Of a DNA stretch of 64,000 nucleotides, positions 33,740-43,032 are shown piece by piece. Under the pieces are notes generated by a model. It did no database searches, was not told where the DNA came from, and saw only the letters and a list, made by a program, of their open reading frames with translations. The DNA is from Pseudomonas sp. 102515 (GTDB lineage Bacteria; Pseudomonadota; Gammaproteobacteria; Pseudomonadales; Pseudomonadaceae), in contig NZ_JAVHTY010000001.1 in assembly GCF_031085165.1 (NCBI RefSeq), positions 1,054,001-1,118,000 on the forward strand. Direction: 5' to 3'. Made by a program: the position numbers and the translations under genes. The first letter of the stretch is position 1. Each line of letters starts with the position of its first letter.

Positions 33740-35182
33740 CTAGCTCTTTGTGGCGAATGGCATAGCCGCCAAAGAAGATGCCAACTGGGACGCCGTATTT
33801 GACAGCTGCGAGTAAGTCGAATCCATAGCGTTGTACTGCTTGTAAAGGCGCTCCTGAAGGGATGTCATACGCAAGTTCAAAGCAGCTTGCTGCTCAGACA
33901 CCTTCTTGCGTACGTCGCTTAAAGCCGAGGTTCGCTGTTCAAGGATACCTCCAGCCTGGGTATAGACGTCGAGCTTACCTTTCAGCCGTGCTGCGAGACC
34001 GTTGTCACCCGTGAAAAAGCTGGATAGATCGGAAAAGTTACCGCTCACCATTTTGCCCAGCTTGGTGTCGTCTATCGCTAACGTTCCATCCTTTTGGGTA
34101 GTGATCCCCAAATCAGCCAAAGCCTTGATCGACCCTGTCCCCTGCATGTTGACCAGTTCATTACGAATGGTACTAGTCAGGGTTCGCGTTGTGGCATCCC
34201 CTACCAGTGCGCCGGTGATAGGAGCGCTGTTTTCGCCCACAGTGGTAACGGACGTTTGCGTCTTGATGACGCCCATCAGCTTGTTATAGGCATCGACAAA
34301 TTTCTTGACGTTGCCCTTCACTCCAGCCTCGTCCTGGCTGACCCCAACAGTCATGGGCGTATCTTTATCAGTCTTGGCCTTAAGTGTGAAACTAACCCCT
34401 TCAATCGCATTATCGACGGTATTGGTCTTGCTGGAGACCTGTAGGCCATCTACGGTCATAAGAGCGCTTTGGGCACGAGTCAACATGCGCGCCGCAGCCG
34501 GATCGCTAGGTGTTGGCGGATCAATCGAGCTGCTATCAGTAGGCTTGGCAGGAGGGGTGAACGCCAATTTAGATAGGCTTTGTGTACCACTGCCATCGTC
34601 ACCGGCCACAGATACCGCAATGTCATTGCCATCGCCAGACTGGCTACTGCTGAGAACAAGACGCGCGCCCTGAGTATCGCTAACAATGGTAGCGCTGAGC
34701 CCCTGAGACTTACCTGCCGTATTAATGGCGTCTCGGATACCGGACAGGGTGTTGTTGGATGAATCGATTGTGATAGCGGTTAACGAGGTTCCGCCTACCT
34801 TGATATCCAGAGTGCCCTTACTGAAGCTACCTGCTGCATTGACCGCGCTAAGCGCAACCTTGCTACCGGCTGCCAACTGCTTGACCTCGACCTGATAGCT
34901 ACCTAAACCAGCACTCTGACTAGCTGTAGCTGTCAGCACATCTGTCTTAGAGGTGCTGACAGAGCGCGCTAGAAAACTGGAGGGGCTATTGAGCGTGCTC
35001 AGAGCACTCTGGAAATCGCTGATGGCGCTCTTAAGCGAACCGACGGCCGTGAGCTGTGCGGTGGCCTCGGATTCGGTCTTGGTGATCTGGTTCTGCTTAG
35101 GGGCCTTTTCAGCCGATACCATCGTTTTGACGATGGTATCGATATCTAGTCCTGAACCACCGATACCGGTTATGCCTGCCAT
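33740..35182 (-). CDS. fliD: Flagellar filament cap protein FliD (HAP2)
   Basis: Secreted protein that forms the filament cap and folds incoming flagellin. The 480-residue protein has the N-terminal D0 segment ITGIGGSGLDIDTIVKTMV, coiled regions at both ends, and beta-rich D2/D3 domains between (about 80-380), ending in the D0 helix YSQLSNTASQLASSLAAM. In pseudomonads FliD can also be a mucin adhesin. Base composition is visibly lower in GC than the flanking genes, as in the flaG and fliC neighbours, consistent with an exchanged, antigenically variable segment. Confidence 0.95.
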   Translation of the reverse strand: MAGITGIGGSGLDIDTIVKTMVSAEKAPKQNQITKTESEATAQLTAVGSLKSAISDFQSALSTLNSPSSFLARSVSTSKTDVLTATASQSAGLGSYQVEVKQLAAGSKVALSAVNAAGSFSKGTLDIKVGGTSLTAITIDSSNNTLSGIRDAINTAGKSQGLSATIVSDTQGARLVLSSSQSGDGNDIAVSVAGDDGSGTQSLSKLAFTPPAKPTDSSSIDPPTPSDPAAARMLTRAQSALMTVDGLQVSSKTNTVDNAIEGVSFTLKAKTDKDTPMTVGVSQDEAGVKGNVKKFVDAYNKLMGVIKTQTSVTTVGENSAPITGALVGDATTRTLTSTIRNELVNMQGTGSIKALADLGITTQKDGTLAIDDTKLGKMVSGNFSDLSSFFTGDNGLAARLKGKLDVYTQAGGILEQRTSALSDVRKKVSEQQAALNLRMTSLQERLYKQYNAMDSTYSQLSNTASQLASSLAAMPFATKS

Positions 35183-35244
35183 GATCTCAATCTCCCCGCC
35201 AACGTTACGTCGTTGTGGACCTGCTGTTACAAAATTCGTGCCGT

Positions 35245-35613
35245 TTAAGCCTTGGCTTCAAACAGCAAGCTGCGGAAGTCATCAAGCTGCTTTGACAGCT
35301 TCAAGACTTCTTCAGTCGGAATCTGTCGGACGAGCTTGCCCGACTCCCCATCAATCACCTTGACGACGACCTCACCCGTAGAATCGTCCACGCTAAAGTC
35401 CAAGTTGCGGTGGTCATTTTGTAACTTGGATTTTAATCCGGATACGGCGCTGCCGACCTCATCCTGACTAATTCCCGAAGACGGTTGCTTGGTTTGTTCC
35501 TGATCCGTCGCTGCCGACTTTTCCGTCGGCAGGACAGCAGTAATCCCACTACCACCCAGAGTGACACCTGAGGTAGGCACTGCGGCAAAACCCGATGCTT
35601 TGACGATGTCCAT
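35245..35613 (-). CDS. flaG: FlaG family flagellar protein
   Basis: A 122-residue protein with a variable, serine- and threonine-rich N-terminal half and the conserved FlaG domain at the C-terminus (LDFSVDDSTGEVVVKVID, then GKLVRQIPTEEVLKLSKQLD). FlaG proteins influence filament length; the mechanism is not known. It sits between fliC and fliD, the standard pseudomonad position, and follows the strong fliC terminator, so it needs its own promoter or read-through. Confidence 0.92.
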   Translation of the reverse strand: MDIVKASGFAAVPTSGVTLGGSGITAVLPTEKSAATDQEQTKQPSSGISQDEVGSAVSGLKSKLQNDHRNLDFSVDDSTGEVVVKVIDGESGKLVRQIPTEEVLKLSKQLDDFRSLLFEAKA

Positions 35614-35637
35614 GTTTTGTCCTCACAACGGAAGAAA

Positions 35638-35663
35638 GGGAGAAGGGGCTTCCCCCTTCTCCC
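35638..35663 (-). terminator. Intrinsic terminator of fliC
   Basis: Eleven-bp perfect stem GGGAGAAGGGG / CCCCTTCTCCC with a four-base loop, followed on the minus strand by TTTCTTC, 23 bp past the fliC stop. Typical strong terminator of a highly expressed monocistronic flagellin gene. Confidence 0.93.
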
Positions 35664-35685
35664 TGCCTTAGCCGATTGCTTCGCC

Positions 35686-37152
35686 TTACTGGAGCAGGCT
35701 CAGTACCGACTGCGGCAGCTGCTTGGCCTGGGCCAGGATGGCGGTGCCAGCCTGCTGCAGTACCTGGTTCTTCGACAAGTTCGCGGTTTCCTGAGCGTAG
35801 TCAGTATCTTTGATGCGGCTACGAGCGGAGGAGGCGTTCTCGGAGATATTGGTCAGGTTGCTGATGGTGTTGTCGAAGCGATTCTGCACCGCACCGAGGT
35901 CAGCACGCTGACTATCAATGTTGGCCAGTGCTTGGTCGATTACAGACAGAGCTTTCTGAGCGCCGTCGGCGGTAGAGATATCGACGTCGGAAACCTTGCT
36001 CAGGCTGGAGGAGTTGCTACCAAACACGGCGGTAGTGTCTCCTGTCAGCGCGAAGGTATTCGAGGAGTCGAGCTTCACGTAACCAGTGGCGGTGCCGCCG
36101 TTCGCCATCACATCGGCCGTGTTGCTGTATGTACCAGCGGAACCTTGCACGGCTACGTCGATGGTACCGGCAGCGGCAGTAGCGCCCGAGTTGGTGTTTT
36201 TACCGAACTGGATGTTCTCGCCGGATGCCGAGGTAATGGTCACCTTGTCGGTCTTAGAGTCATAGTTGGCCGTAACGCCCAGCTTAGTGGCGTTAGAGTT
36301 AATCTGGTCAGCCAGGCTCTTGCTGGTAGTCACACCGACCAGAGACACGGAGCTGCCGCCCACGGTCATAGTCATGTCGGCAGAACCGCTAGTGATGTTT
36401 ACATCAGCGGTGACGACGGTACGAGCCGAAGCGCTTAGGCCAGGAATCTGACCATCAAACTTAGCGGCGATCGACTTCGCGCTGTCAGTGGTTTCGTAGG
36501 TCACATTCTTGGACTGACCGCCGCCGACCACGTTAACCGAACCGCTTGCCGAGAAGGCCGCGCCGCTGCCGGTGGTGATGCTGCCAGCCACGGTAGTACC
36601 GGAAGCGCCAGCGGTAGTGGAGCCACCGCCGATCTGGTAGGAACCCAGCGCCTTGGCAGAGGTGTCCTTCAGAGTAATGTCGATAGTTTCATAGGCATTG
36701 GAGCCGATCTGGAAACTGGTGGTGCCGAAGGAGCCGTCGAGCAGCTTGCGACCACCGAAGGTAGTGGTGTCAGCGATACGGCTCAGTTCTGCCTGCTGGG
36801 CGGACACTTCCTTCTGCAGAGCGGCGCGGTCGGCGTCGCTGTTGGAACCGTTGGCGGATTGTACCGACAGGTCGCGAATACGCTGCAGAATGTTGGTCGA
36901 CTGCTGCATGGCGCCTTCAGCAGTCTGCGCCAGAGAGATGCCATCGTTTGCGTTGCGGGTTGCCTGGTTCAGGCCGTTGATCTGGTTGGTCAGACGGTTG
37001 GAGATCTGGAGACCGGCAGCATCGTCCTTGGCGCTGTTGATACGGCTACCAGTAGACAAACGCTGCATGGACGTGGAAAGGGCGTTCGACGAGGATTGCA
37101 GGTTACGCTGGGTGTTCAGGGAAGCAATGTTGGTATTGACGGTAAGGGCCAT
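35686..37152 (-). CDS. fliC: Flagellin
   Basis: Structural subunit of the filament, 488 residues, no cysteine. The N-terminal D0/D1 domain begins [17 protein letters not shown] and contains [20 protein letters not shown]; the C-terminal D1/D0 ends [20 protein letters not shown] and LSLLQ. Residues about 175-395 form a variable central region rich in Ser, Thr, Gly and Ala, which offers many O-glycosylation sites. Start, FliA promoter and terminator are all clear. It lies next to a pseudaminic-acid operon, so the filament is probably glycosylated (inference). The frame is open 52 codons upstream through the promoter, which excludes an earlier start. Confidence 0.98.
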   Translation of the reverse strand: MALTVNTNIASLNTQRNLQSSSNALSTSMQRLSTGSRINSAKDDAAGLQISNRLTNQINGLNQATRNANDGISLAQTAEGAMQQSTNILQRIRDLSVQSANGSNSDADRAALQKEVSAQQAELSRIADTTTFGGRKLLDGSFGTTSFQIGSNAYETIDITLKDTSAKALGSYQIGGGSTTAGASGTTVAGSITTGSGAAFSASGSVNVVGGGQSKNVTYETTDSAKSIAAKFDGQIPGLSASARTVVTADVNITSGSADMTMTVGGSSVSLVGVTTSKSLADQINSNATKLGVTANYDSKTDKVTITSASGENIQFGKNTNSGATAAAGTIDVAVQGSAGTYSNTADVMANGGTATGYVKLDSSNTFALTGDTTAVFGSNSSSLSKVSDVDISTADGAQKALSVIDQALANIDSQRADLGAVQNRFDNTISNLTNISENASSARSRIKDTDYAQETANLSKNQVLQQAGTAILAQAKQLPQSVLSLLQ

Positions 37153-37240
37153 GGTGGCGTCTCCAGTAGAACCTTGTGTGCCTGAGCATGCGAATGGGAC
37201 CTGCTTGCTCAGACGCCCCTGTATTTCGCATTCATCTTGT

Positions 37241-37267
37241 TTAACGGCACCTGTGCTGGAAACTTTA
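37241..37267 (-). promoter_or_regulatory. FliA (sigma28) promoter of fliC
   Basis: Minus-strand TAAAGTTT, 11-bp spacer, GCCGTTAA, one mismatch from the TAAAGTTT-N11-GCCGATAA flagellin consensus. It lies 89 bp upstream of the fliC ATG, giving a leader of roughly 80 bases. Confidence 0.92.
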
Positions 37268-37274
37268 AAAGTAT

Positions 37275-37294
37275 TTGGCGATTTTCTTCGCCAA
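37275..37294 (-). terminator. Hairpin ending the glycan operon
   Basis: Seven-bp perfect stem TTGGCGA / TCGCCAA with a six-base loop, about 100 bp downstream of the giant glycosyltransferase stop and just upstream of the fliC promoter. On the minus strand it is followed by ATACTTTT, so it should block read-through into fliC. Confidence 0.65.
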
Positions 37295-37391
37295 CCACTT
37301 GACAGCACAGGGACGCCGAAGGGTTACGTTCAGGTTATCGACGGAGACGTCTTTTTATTGAATGCGTTCAAGACAATTTTTTCGAAGCCCG

Positions 37392-40300
37392 CTACCGCGG
37401 TAGCCAGGCTGCCTGCCACTGCTGCAAATTGGCGCCTTCCAAGAGCCAGTGGTCAAGTACCTGCTGACGTAGCAAATCCCCGTGGCGCGCTGTGGAATCC
37501 AAGTCCTGCAGGTGCTCGAAGATGGCATTGCGCCAGTCCTTGAAGCGATTGCGCACCCGCGTAACGTGCAGATCGCCTTGGTAGGGTTCGATGTCGGAAC
37601 AGATCACCGGAAAGCCACAGGCGCCATATTCCAGTAGGCGCAGATTGGTCTTGCAGCGGTTAAAAAGGTTGTCCTCCAACGGAGCGATGGCCAGGTCCAG
37701 ATTGAGGCTTGCCAGCTTCGCTGGATAGTCGTCGATGAACACACCCGGATGGTACTCATGGACATAGGGCCGCAGCCGATCGGGACACATGCCGAAGAAC
37801 ACCCACTCCACGTCGTTGGCGAATGCCTGCACAACATCTGCGACCAGCTCTAGATCGCCGGTATGACTACTGCCCCCACCCCAGCCTACTCTCGGTTTCC
37901 GGCCCTGCCGACGACGGCCCTGGCGATCGCCCCACCAGCGGATCGGCAAGTAGTTTGGCACCACGCAGATGTCGTCATTCATTCCAGCCAGCGCCGTACC
38001 CAGGGCAAGCGTAGATACAACCAGGCGATCACATGTCGCTATGGACTGGCGTAATGCTTTGAGAATGTCCTTGGGTATGTCACCGCGATGAGTGCTCTTA
38101 AGTGGTAGGTTGGGTAGGTAATCATCGAGCTCGAAAACGCAAAAGGACTGGGACAGCTTGCGCAGACGACCGAGGCTTTCGCGTTGTGCGTCCGTGATCT
38201 GACGCTGAAAGACCACCGCATCGACGCCGAGTCGCTCAAGCTCCAAGGGCGTAGGGTGATGAGGGCTGATTAGCCCTTCCGCCAAGCCCGCTTCGCGCAG
38301 GGCCATCATAGGTTGGCGAACACGATAATGACCGCAGCCGGTATCGTCTGCAGGGCAGACGAGGATCTGCGGCAGTACTGCGCGCTGCAGTCGACGCTTG
38401 CCGTATGCGAAGGTGAAGCCATTACCCGCCAATGACAAGTGCGGATTGTACGCTGGATCGCGTGCTAGCAAAGGGAGCCAGCTTTCTTGCAGGGCTTCGC
38501 GCTCCGTCGCACGCTGCCGATCAACCACCGTACCGTCCAAACCTTCCTGGACAACCGTAGCCTGGGGCGTCCATACATTGAGATAGCCCGCCTGCCGCAG
38601 GCGCAGACAGAAATCCACCGAGCCATAGGCCAGCGGAAAGCGCTCGGCATCCCAGCCATCCAGCGCCAGGATCAGCTCGCGCTTCAGCAACAGGCAGGTC
38701 CCGCCCAGAGCACTGTAGTCCTGGACCAGCTGCAGCCGGCTCAGATAGCCAGGCGTCTGCAGGTCCTCCCCGGCGAAGGCGGCACTGGCCGCATCGTCCA
38801 GACCCAGCAGCAGGCCCGCTTCGAGGATCCGGCCCTGTGGATCGCAGATCCGCGGTCCGACGGCGCCGACTTCCGGCCGCTGCCCCTGATCGAGCAAGAC
38901 CTCCAGCCAGTCCGGTTGCACCAGCACGCAGCTGGGCTCGAGCAGCAGCAGGAAGTCCGCCGCGCTGGCCTGGGCGACGGCGTTGATCAGCGCGGAGCGA
39001 TTCGGCTCGCCATCGAAGCGCCAGACTTTAACCTGTTCGGCACCCAGCGCCTCCAGATCATTCAGCCAGCGTTGCGTCGCCGGCTGACGGCTGCCGCAGT
39101 CGACCAGCAGCACCTCGAAACGGGCATAGCGGGTCTGCTCCAGCAGACTGTCCAGACAGCGCTGGACGCGCTCCAGTTCATCCAGCACCGGGATGATCAC
39201 TGATACGCTGGGGGTCGCCTGATGGCCGTAGGTGATGAGATACCGCCGTGGCAGAAAGGCTTCGACCCGGGCCTCGGCATAGCCGCGCGCCTGCAGGTGC
39301 TGCTCCAGTGCCACCTGCTCGGCAGGCTCCACGCTCAGGGCGGGACTGTTCGCGACCAGCAGGACCTCGGGCAGATGTTCGATACCGGCCCCGCCATGGC
39401 GCTGGATCACGCGCAGCAGCAGATCCAGAGGTGCTGCGGTGCCGTAGGCGGGCTCCAGGCCGCCCAGGGCGAGCAGGCTCGATTGACGCACGGCCCAGTG
39501 CCGTCCGAACAACGCTGGAAAGCTCAGCAGCAGATCCAGGTTGAAGTCGGGGCGAAAGCAGGCGCCGATGGCGCCCTCGGCAGAGCGCTGCAATTCGTCG
39601 GCGAAGCAGGCGTGACTTGCCTGCCCGCCGGGATCCTGCAACTGCAGCCGGGCCAGCATCGAGGTGAACAGCAGCAGGCCGCTGCGGGTGAATTCGCCAC
39701 CGGCGTCCAGGGTCAGCCACCAGTCGCAGGCCGCACTGCCCTGCTCCTGCATCCGGGCCGAGGCGACGGCCATGAACTCCCCTGCCCCGACTGGCAGCCA
39801 TTCGACGCCGGCCTCCAGGGTGATGGGCGCGGGCGTCGGGCTGACTACCACGGCGGTCCAGGCTTTACCCAGGGTCTCTTGCAGACTGGCCAGGGTTCGC
39901 TGCACCGCGGCACTATTCTGGTCGGCATCGAGAATCAGGATTCCCAGCAACCGCCGACCACGACCCAACTCGTCAAGCGGACGCTGCAGCGCCTCGCACT
40001 CTGCCGCGATGGGCAGGCGGGCATCCAGCCAGGCCAGCAGACGCGGTACCAGGCCGACGGCCATCTCACCCATCAGCTGCGCCACGCGTTGGGCAGCATC
40101 GCCCTTCTGGGCAAGGTTGTAATAGGGTGCGTTGCAGGCGCTGGCCGATATCTGGCAATCACGTTCGGCAGGATCGCGCAGCAGGCGGCCAAGCGCATCA
40201 GGCAGCTCTTGCGCAGTGACGTCGGCGATACCGGCCTCCGCCGCATAGCAGGGCCCGAAGGGCATGTTGCCGGGATGCCGCAAATTGATAGCGGCGGTGC

Positions 40301-41327
40301 CGCTGAGCAGGGCTTCCACGCAGTAGTTGGAATCCACGGCGATCAGCACATCGGCGACCACCGGCCAGAGCGGACCGTCTTCAACCAGATAGAAATAACG
40401 ATCTGGATCGGCCTGGCGTTCGCGAAGCAATTCAGCCACGCGCGTCTCGCCGAACTGGAAATTGGGCGGACGGTCCTTGATCACAGCATTGAAGGTCAAC
40501 CCGCTACTGAACAGCCTCTCGCAGGCGTCGATGAAGGCCGCCACGGTCAGCTCGAAGATGGCCTGGTCGCCATGGGCGCTATGACCGCTCGCCCAGGTGG
40601 TGCCGAACACCACGACAGGTTCTCCGACGCGTAGACCATGCCTGGCACGCAGGACTTCGGCGTGCTCGGCGCGGGCTGCACGTCGCGCGGGAATGCCGTC
40701 CCAGGCCGGGTTGCCAGTGACCCTCAGGCGCTCCGGCGGCACCCCATAGTCCAGGTAGCCCTCCAGGCCCCGTTGGCCATAGACAGCGGTGATATCGGCG
40801 ACCTGTCGGCCATGCACCGTGTAGGGATCGTTCAGGGCCAGGGCATGGGAGAGGTGCAGGGAGGGAACCCCCTGGGTGCGCGCCCAGAGCATGGTCACCT
40901 TGGCGATGAGCATCACGTCTTCGCTGCCCAGCACCAGGCTGAGCCGGTAGTCGCGTTGAGCACGTGCGAGGCTTTCCAGCAGCGTCACCACGGTGGGCAG
41001 CTCGGCCTGCAGACGGGTATTGATCAGAGCGCGCAGTGCTGTCCAGTCTTCATTGTGAAGCCCCCTCGGCGGGCCCTGGTCGAACCAGAGTTGCAGCCGG
41101 GCCTGCCAGTGAGAGGTATCGCGCTGAACCGCGAAGACGCCTGCATCGTCCAGCTCCTTATCCAGCGCGAAGACCTTGCTGCCGGCCTCGGCTACGACAT
41201 CAAGCAACCCCTGAGAGACATAGGGCGACAGCGTGATAAGGGTCAAGGGGCCGTGTCGGCGGAAGAACTCCCGCAGCACCGGCAGTTGGTTGTCCCAGAG
41301 GAAGGCGACGATGGCCGGGGCTTTCAC
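37392..41327 (-). CDS. fgtA: Giant multidomain flagellin glycosyltransferase
   Basis: A 1311-residue cytosolic protein with three apparent catalytic segments. Residues 1 to about 420 resemble a GT-B-like transferase (LHLSHALALNDPYTV, then LRVTGNPAWDGIPARRA and FGTTWASGHS). Residues about 705-960 are a GT-A family 2 domain (SVSVIIPVLDELERVQRCLD). Residues about 985-1311 are a second GT-B-like domain (GCGHYRVRQPMMAL, then SLNLDLAIAPLEDNLFNRCK and LLEYGACGFPVI). A poorly conserved spacer separates the first and second. It is the last gene of the Pse operon and lies beside fliC, as fgtA/rfbC does in other pseudomonads. Which domain moves pseudaminic acid is unknown. Confidence 0.82.
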   Translation of the reverse strand: MKAPAIVAFLWDNQLPVLREFFRRHGPLTLITLSPYVSQGLLDVVAEAGSKVFALDKELDDAGVFAVQRDTSHWQARLQLWFDQGPPRGLHNEDWTALRALINTRLQAELPTVVTLLESLARAQRDYRLSLVLGSEDVMLIAKVTMLWARTQGVPSLHLSHALALNDPYTVHGRQVADITAVYGQRGLEGYLDYGVPPERLRVTGNPAWDGIPARRAARAEHAEVLRARHGLRVGEPVVVFGTTWASGHSAHGDQAIFELTVAAFIDACERLFSSGLTFNAVIKDRPPNFQFGETRVAELLRERQADPDRYFYLVEDGPLWPVVADVLIAVDSNYCVEALLSGTAAINLRHPGNMPFGPCYAAEAGIADVTAQELPDALGRLLRDPAERDCQISASACNAPYYNLAQKGDAAQRVAQLMGEMAVGLVPRLLAWLDARLPIAAECEALQRPLDELGRGRRLLGILILDADQNSAAVQRTLASLQETLGKAWTAVVVSPTPAPITLEAGVEWLPVGAGEFMAVASARMQEQGSAACDWWLTLDAGGEFTRSGLLLFTSMLARLQLQDPGGQASHACFADELQRSAEGAIGACFRPDFNLDLLLSFPALFGRHWAVRQSSLLALGGLEPAYGTAAPLDLLLRVIQRHGGAGIEHLPEVLLVANSPALSVEPAEQVALEQHLQARGYAEARVEAFLPRRYLITYGHQATPSVSVIIPVLDELERVQRCLDSLLEQTRYARFEVLLVDCGSRQPATQRWLNDLEALGAEQVKVWRFDGEPNRSALINAVAQASAADFLLLLEPSCVLVQPDWLEVLLDQGQRPEVGAVGPRICDPQGRILEAGLLLGLDDAASAAFAGEDLQTPGYLSRLQLVQDYSALGGTCLLLKRELILALDGWDAERFPLAYGSVDFCLRLRQAGYLNVWTPQATVVQEGLDGTVVDRQRATEREALQESWLPLLARDPAYNPHLSLAGNGFTFAYGKRRLQRAVLPQILVCPADDTGCGHYRVRQPMMALREAGLAEGLISPHHPTPLELERLGVDAVVFQRQITDAQRESLGRLRKLSQSFCVFELDDYLPNLPLKSTHRGDIPKDILKALRQSIATCDRLVVSTLALGTALAGMNDDICVVPNYLPIRWWGDRQGRRRQGRKPRVGWGGGSSHTGDLELVADVVQAFANDVEWVFFGMCPDRLRPYVHEYHPGVFIDDYPAKLASLNLDLAIAPLEDNLFNRCKTNLRLLEYGACGFPVICSDIEPYQGDLHVTRVRNRFKDWRNAIFEHLQDLDSTARHGDLLRQQVLDHWLLEGANLQQWQAAWLPR

Positions 41328-42355
41328 GAGGGGGTTCTCCGTGCCGAAAAATACTGCCGCAACAAGGGCGTCATCAGGGAATAGTCGAGGCCACGCAACA
41401 GCTCTTCATGCTCTCCGGATCCCAGGCGCCACGCCTCCAGAATCGTCATGGCCCGCTGATCGATCGCCTCGGCGGACTGCCAATCGCGCAATTGCCGCGC
41501 AGTCGACTCAGGCAGCAGCGCCAGCCAGTCCAGCTGCGGATAGCGTCGCTGCAGAACTTCTCCAAGCATGAGCAACAGCTGCTGGGCACGCAGGGAAGAA
41601 GTCACCTCCGCCTGGCTTGCCGCCAGCGCCTCGGCACCCGGCGACAGACGCAGGGGATCACGCAGGGCCTGGTCGCGCCCGGCGAGTTGCTGCAATCCCT
41701 CCTCAGCATCCACCGGCCCGGGACGCTTCTCTGCCGCAATCAGGCAGCGTCCACTTGCCCTGGGTGACAGACTCGCGAAGATTTCCTGTTCCAGGCGCAG
41801 CGCCCAGGTTAGCAGCGACTCGTCGTTGGCGAGCCAGGACAGCAGGCGCCGCCACTTGTGTCTGTGCTTCAGACCACGATACAGCCAGGCGTTGTCCCAG
41901 AGCCCGGCATAGGGCTCGATGGCGATGACTGCCAGCCCCTGACCGCTCAAGCGGCTGATCAGATCGCTGACGGCATAGCAAGGCGTCCGTTGATCCTGGG
42001 TTGTCAAGCGCCGACCGAACCCCTGCCAGTGTTCCGCCGGACGCACGTCCAGCACCAGTCGCCCGCCCTCTTCCAAGGCCGCGGCGTAGTCATGCCAGCG
42101 CTGTTCAACCGCTAGATTAGCCGGTAGCGCGGCATAGGCCTGCAGATTGTGCGTCGCCGGTACGGACATCTGGTCGGCACTCACCCGCAGAGGTTCGGCT
42201 GCGGGATGCAGATGGCGCCGGGCGAAGGCGTCTTCCACCTGCCGCCGCAGGCGATCAATCCCGGCATTGCCGAAGAGCCAGGGGCCGTCGGAAAGTGGCA
42301 GGTCGGTAGAGACCCAGTCCCGGGCGGAGAAATGGCTGTTGTCATGGTCGATCAT
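41324..42355 (-). CDS. Unrecognised 343-residue protein of the glycan operon
   Basis: No confident family. The middle segment (about 80-225) has features of the second half of a class I methyltransferase fold: AALEEGGRLVLDVRPAEHW, DLISRLSGQGLAVIAIEPYA and SGRCLIAAEKR. No glycine-rich AdoMet motif is visible, so it may be a degenerate methyltransferase or something else. The C-terminal 120 residues are helical and charged. It is overlapped by both neighbours as ATGA (PIG-L upstream, fgtA downstream), so it is certainly part of the operon. A role in pseudaminic acid or flagellin modification is inferred from position only. Confidence 0.75.
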   Translation of the reverse strand: MIDHDNSHFSARDWVSTDLPLSDGPWLFGNAGIDRLRRQVEDAFARRHLHPAAEPLRVSADQMSVPATHNLQAYAALPANLAVEQRWHDYAAALEEGGRLVLDVRPAEHWQGFGRRLTTQDQRTPCYAVSDLISRLSGQGLAVIAIEPYAGLWDNAWLYRGLKHRHKWRRLLSWLANDESLLTWALRLEQEIFASLSPRASGRCLIAAEKRPGPVDAEEGLQQLAGRDQALRDPLRLSPGAEALAASQAEVTSSLRAQQLLLMLGEVLQRRYPQLDWLALLPESTARQLRDWQSAEAIDQRAMTILEAWRLGSGEHEELLRGLDYSLMTPLLRQYFSARRTPS

Positions 42356-43032
42356 GGCCGCAGCCGCCTGCCCAGTACGAAGGCTTCGGCTGCCGCCATG
42401 CCGACGCAGGCGCCACGCCAGCGGGCAAGGTGCTCGACCGCTTTCAGCGAGCGCGGGTGCGGCCATTCGCGCATCTCCATGGCATAGGCATCCAGCGCCT
42501 TCAGCTTGAGCGCCAGCACGGGATCGATATCGACGAACCAGTTCGGCAGAAAGGCCGGTGCGCTGTGGGGAGGCTGCCATTCCGTGGACGAGGCGACCTC
42601 GAAGAACAGCAGGGTATGCACCGGATGTCCCGGTTGCGGTCGGCAGGCGGTGACTACCGCTTCGTGCAGGCGTCGATGATCGATGTTCACGTCACCGCAC
42701 CAGTGTCCATAGACGATACCAGGCTGTAGCTCGCTAACCAGCGCTTCAACGGGTTTGACCAGATCCAGCAGATCGAGGCTGTCGAGTCGGTTGTCCGGCA
42801 GGTCGAGACGGGTCAGGCGATCCACACCCAGAATTCGATTGGCGTCGTCGGACGCCTTTTCCAGGGCAAGGCGCTCGGCCTCCTCGGGTGTACCGCGGCT
42901 GTAAAGCCCCTGGGCCATGATGACGACATGGACCTCGTCCCCCCGTGCCTTGTGCTGGGCGATAGCGCCGCCGCAGCCGAGAATCTCGTCGTCCGGATGA
43001 GCGGCGATGACCAGTACGCGTTCGTTGCTCAT
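42352..43032 (-). CDS. PIG-L family N-acetylglucosaminyl-type deacetylase
   Basis: A 226-residue zinc-dependent LmbE/PIG-L hydrolase. The metal motif AHPDDEILGCGG is near residues 9-20 (His, Asp-Asp), the second metal ligand region is VNIDHRRLHEAV, and DLPDNRLDSL lies between. Family members remove N-acetyl groups from amino sugars or from sugar nucleotides. In a pseudaminic-acid operon the obvious idea is N-deacetylation of the sugar before re-acylation, but that is inference. ATGA overlaps join it to the methyltransferase gene upstream and the unknown gene downstream. Confidence 0.88.
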   Translation of the reverse strand: MSNERVLVIAAHPDDEILGCGGAIAQHKARGDEVHVVIMAQGLYSRGTPEEAERLALEKASDDANRILGVDRLTRLDLPDNRLDSLDLLDLVKPVEALVSELQPGIVYGHWCGDVNIDHRRLHEAVVTACRPQPGHPVHTLLFFEVASSTEWQPPHSAPAFLPNWFVDIDPVLALKLKALDAYAMEMREWPHPRSLKAVEHLARWRGACVGMAAAEAFVLGRRLRP

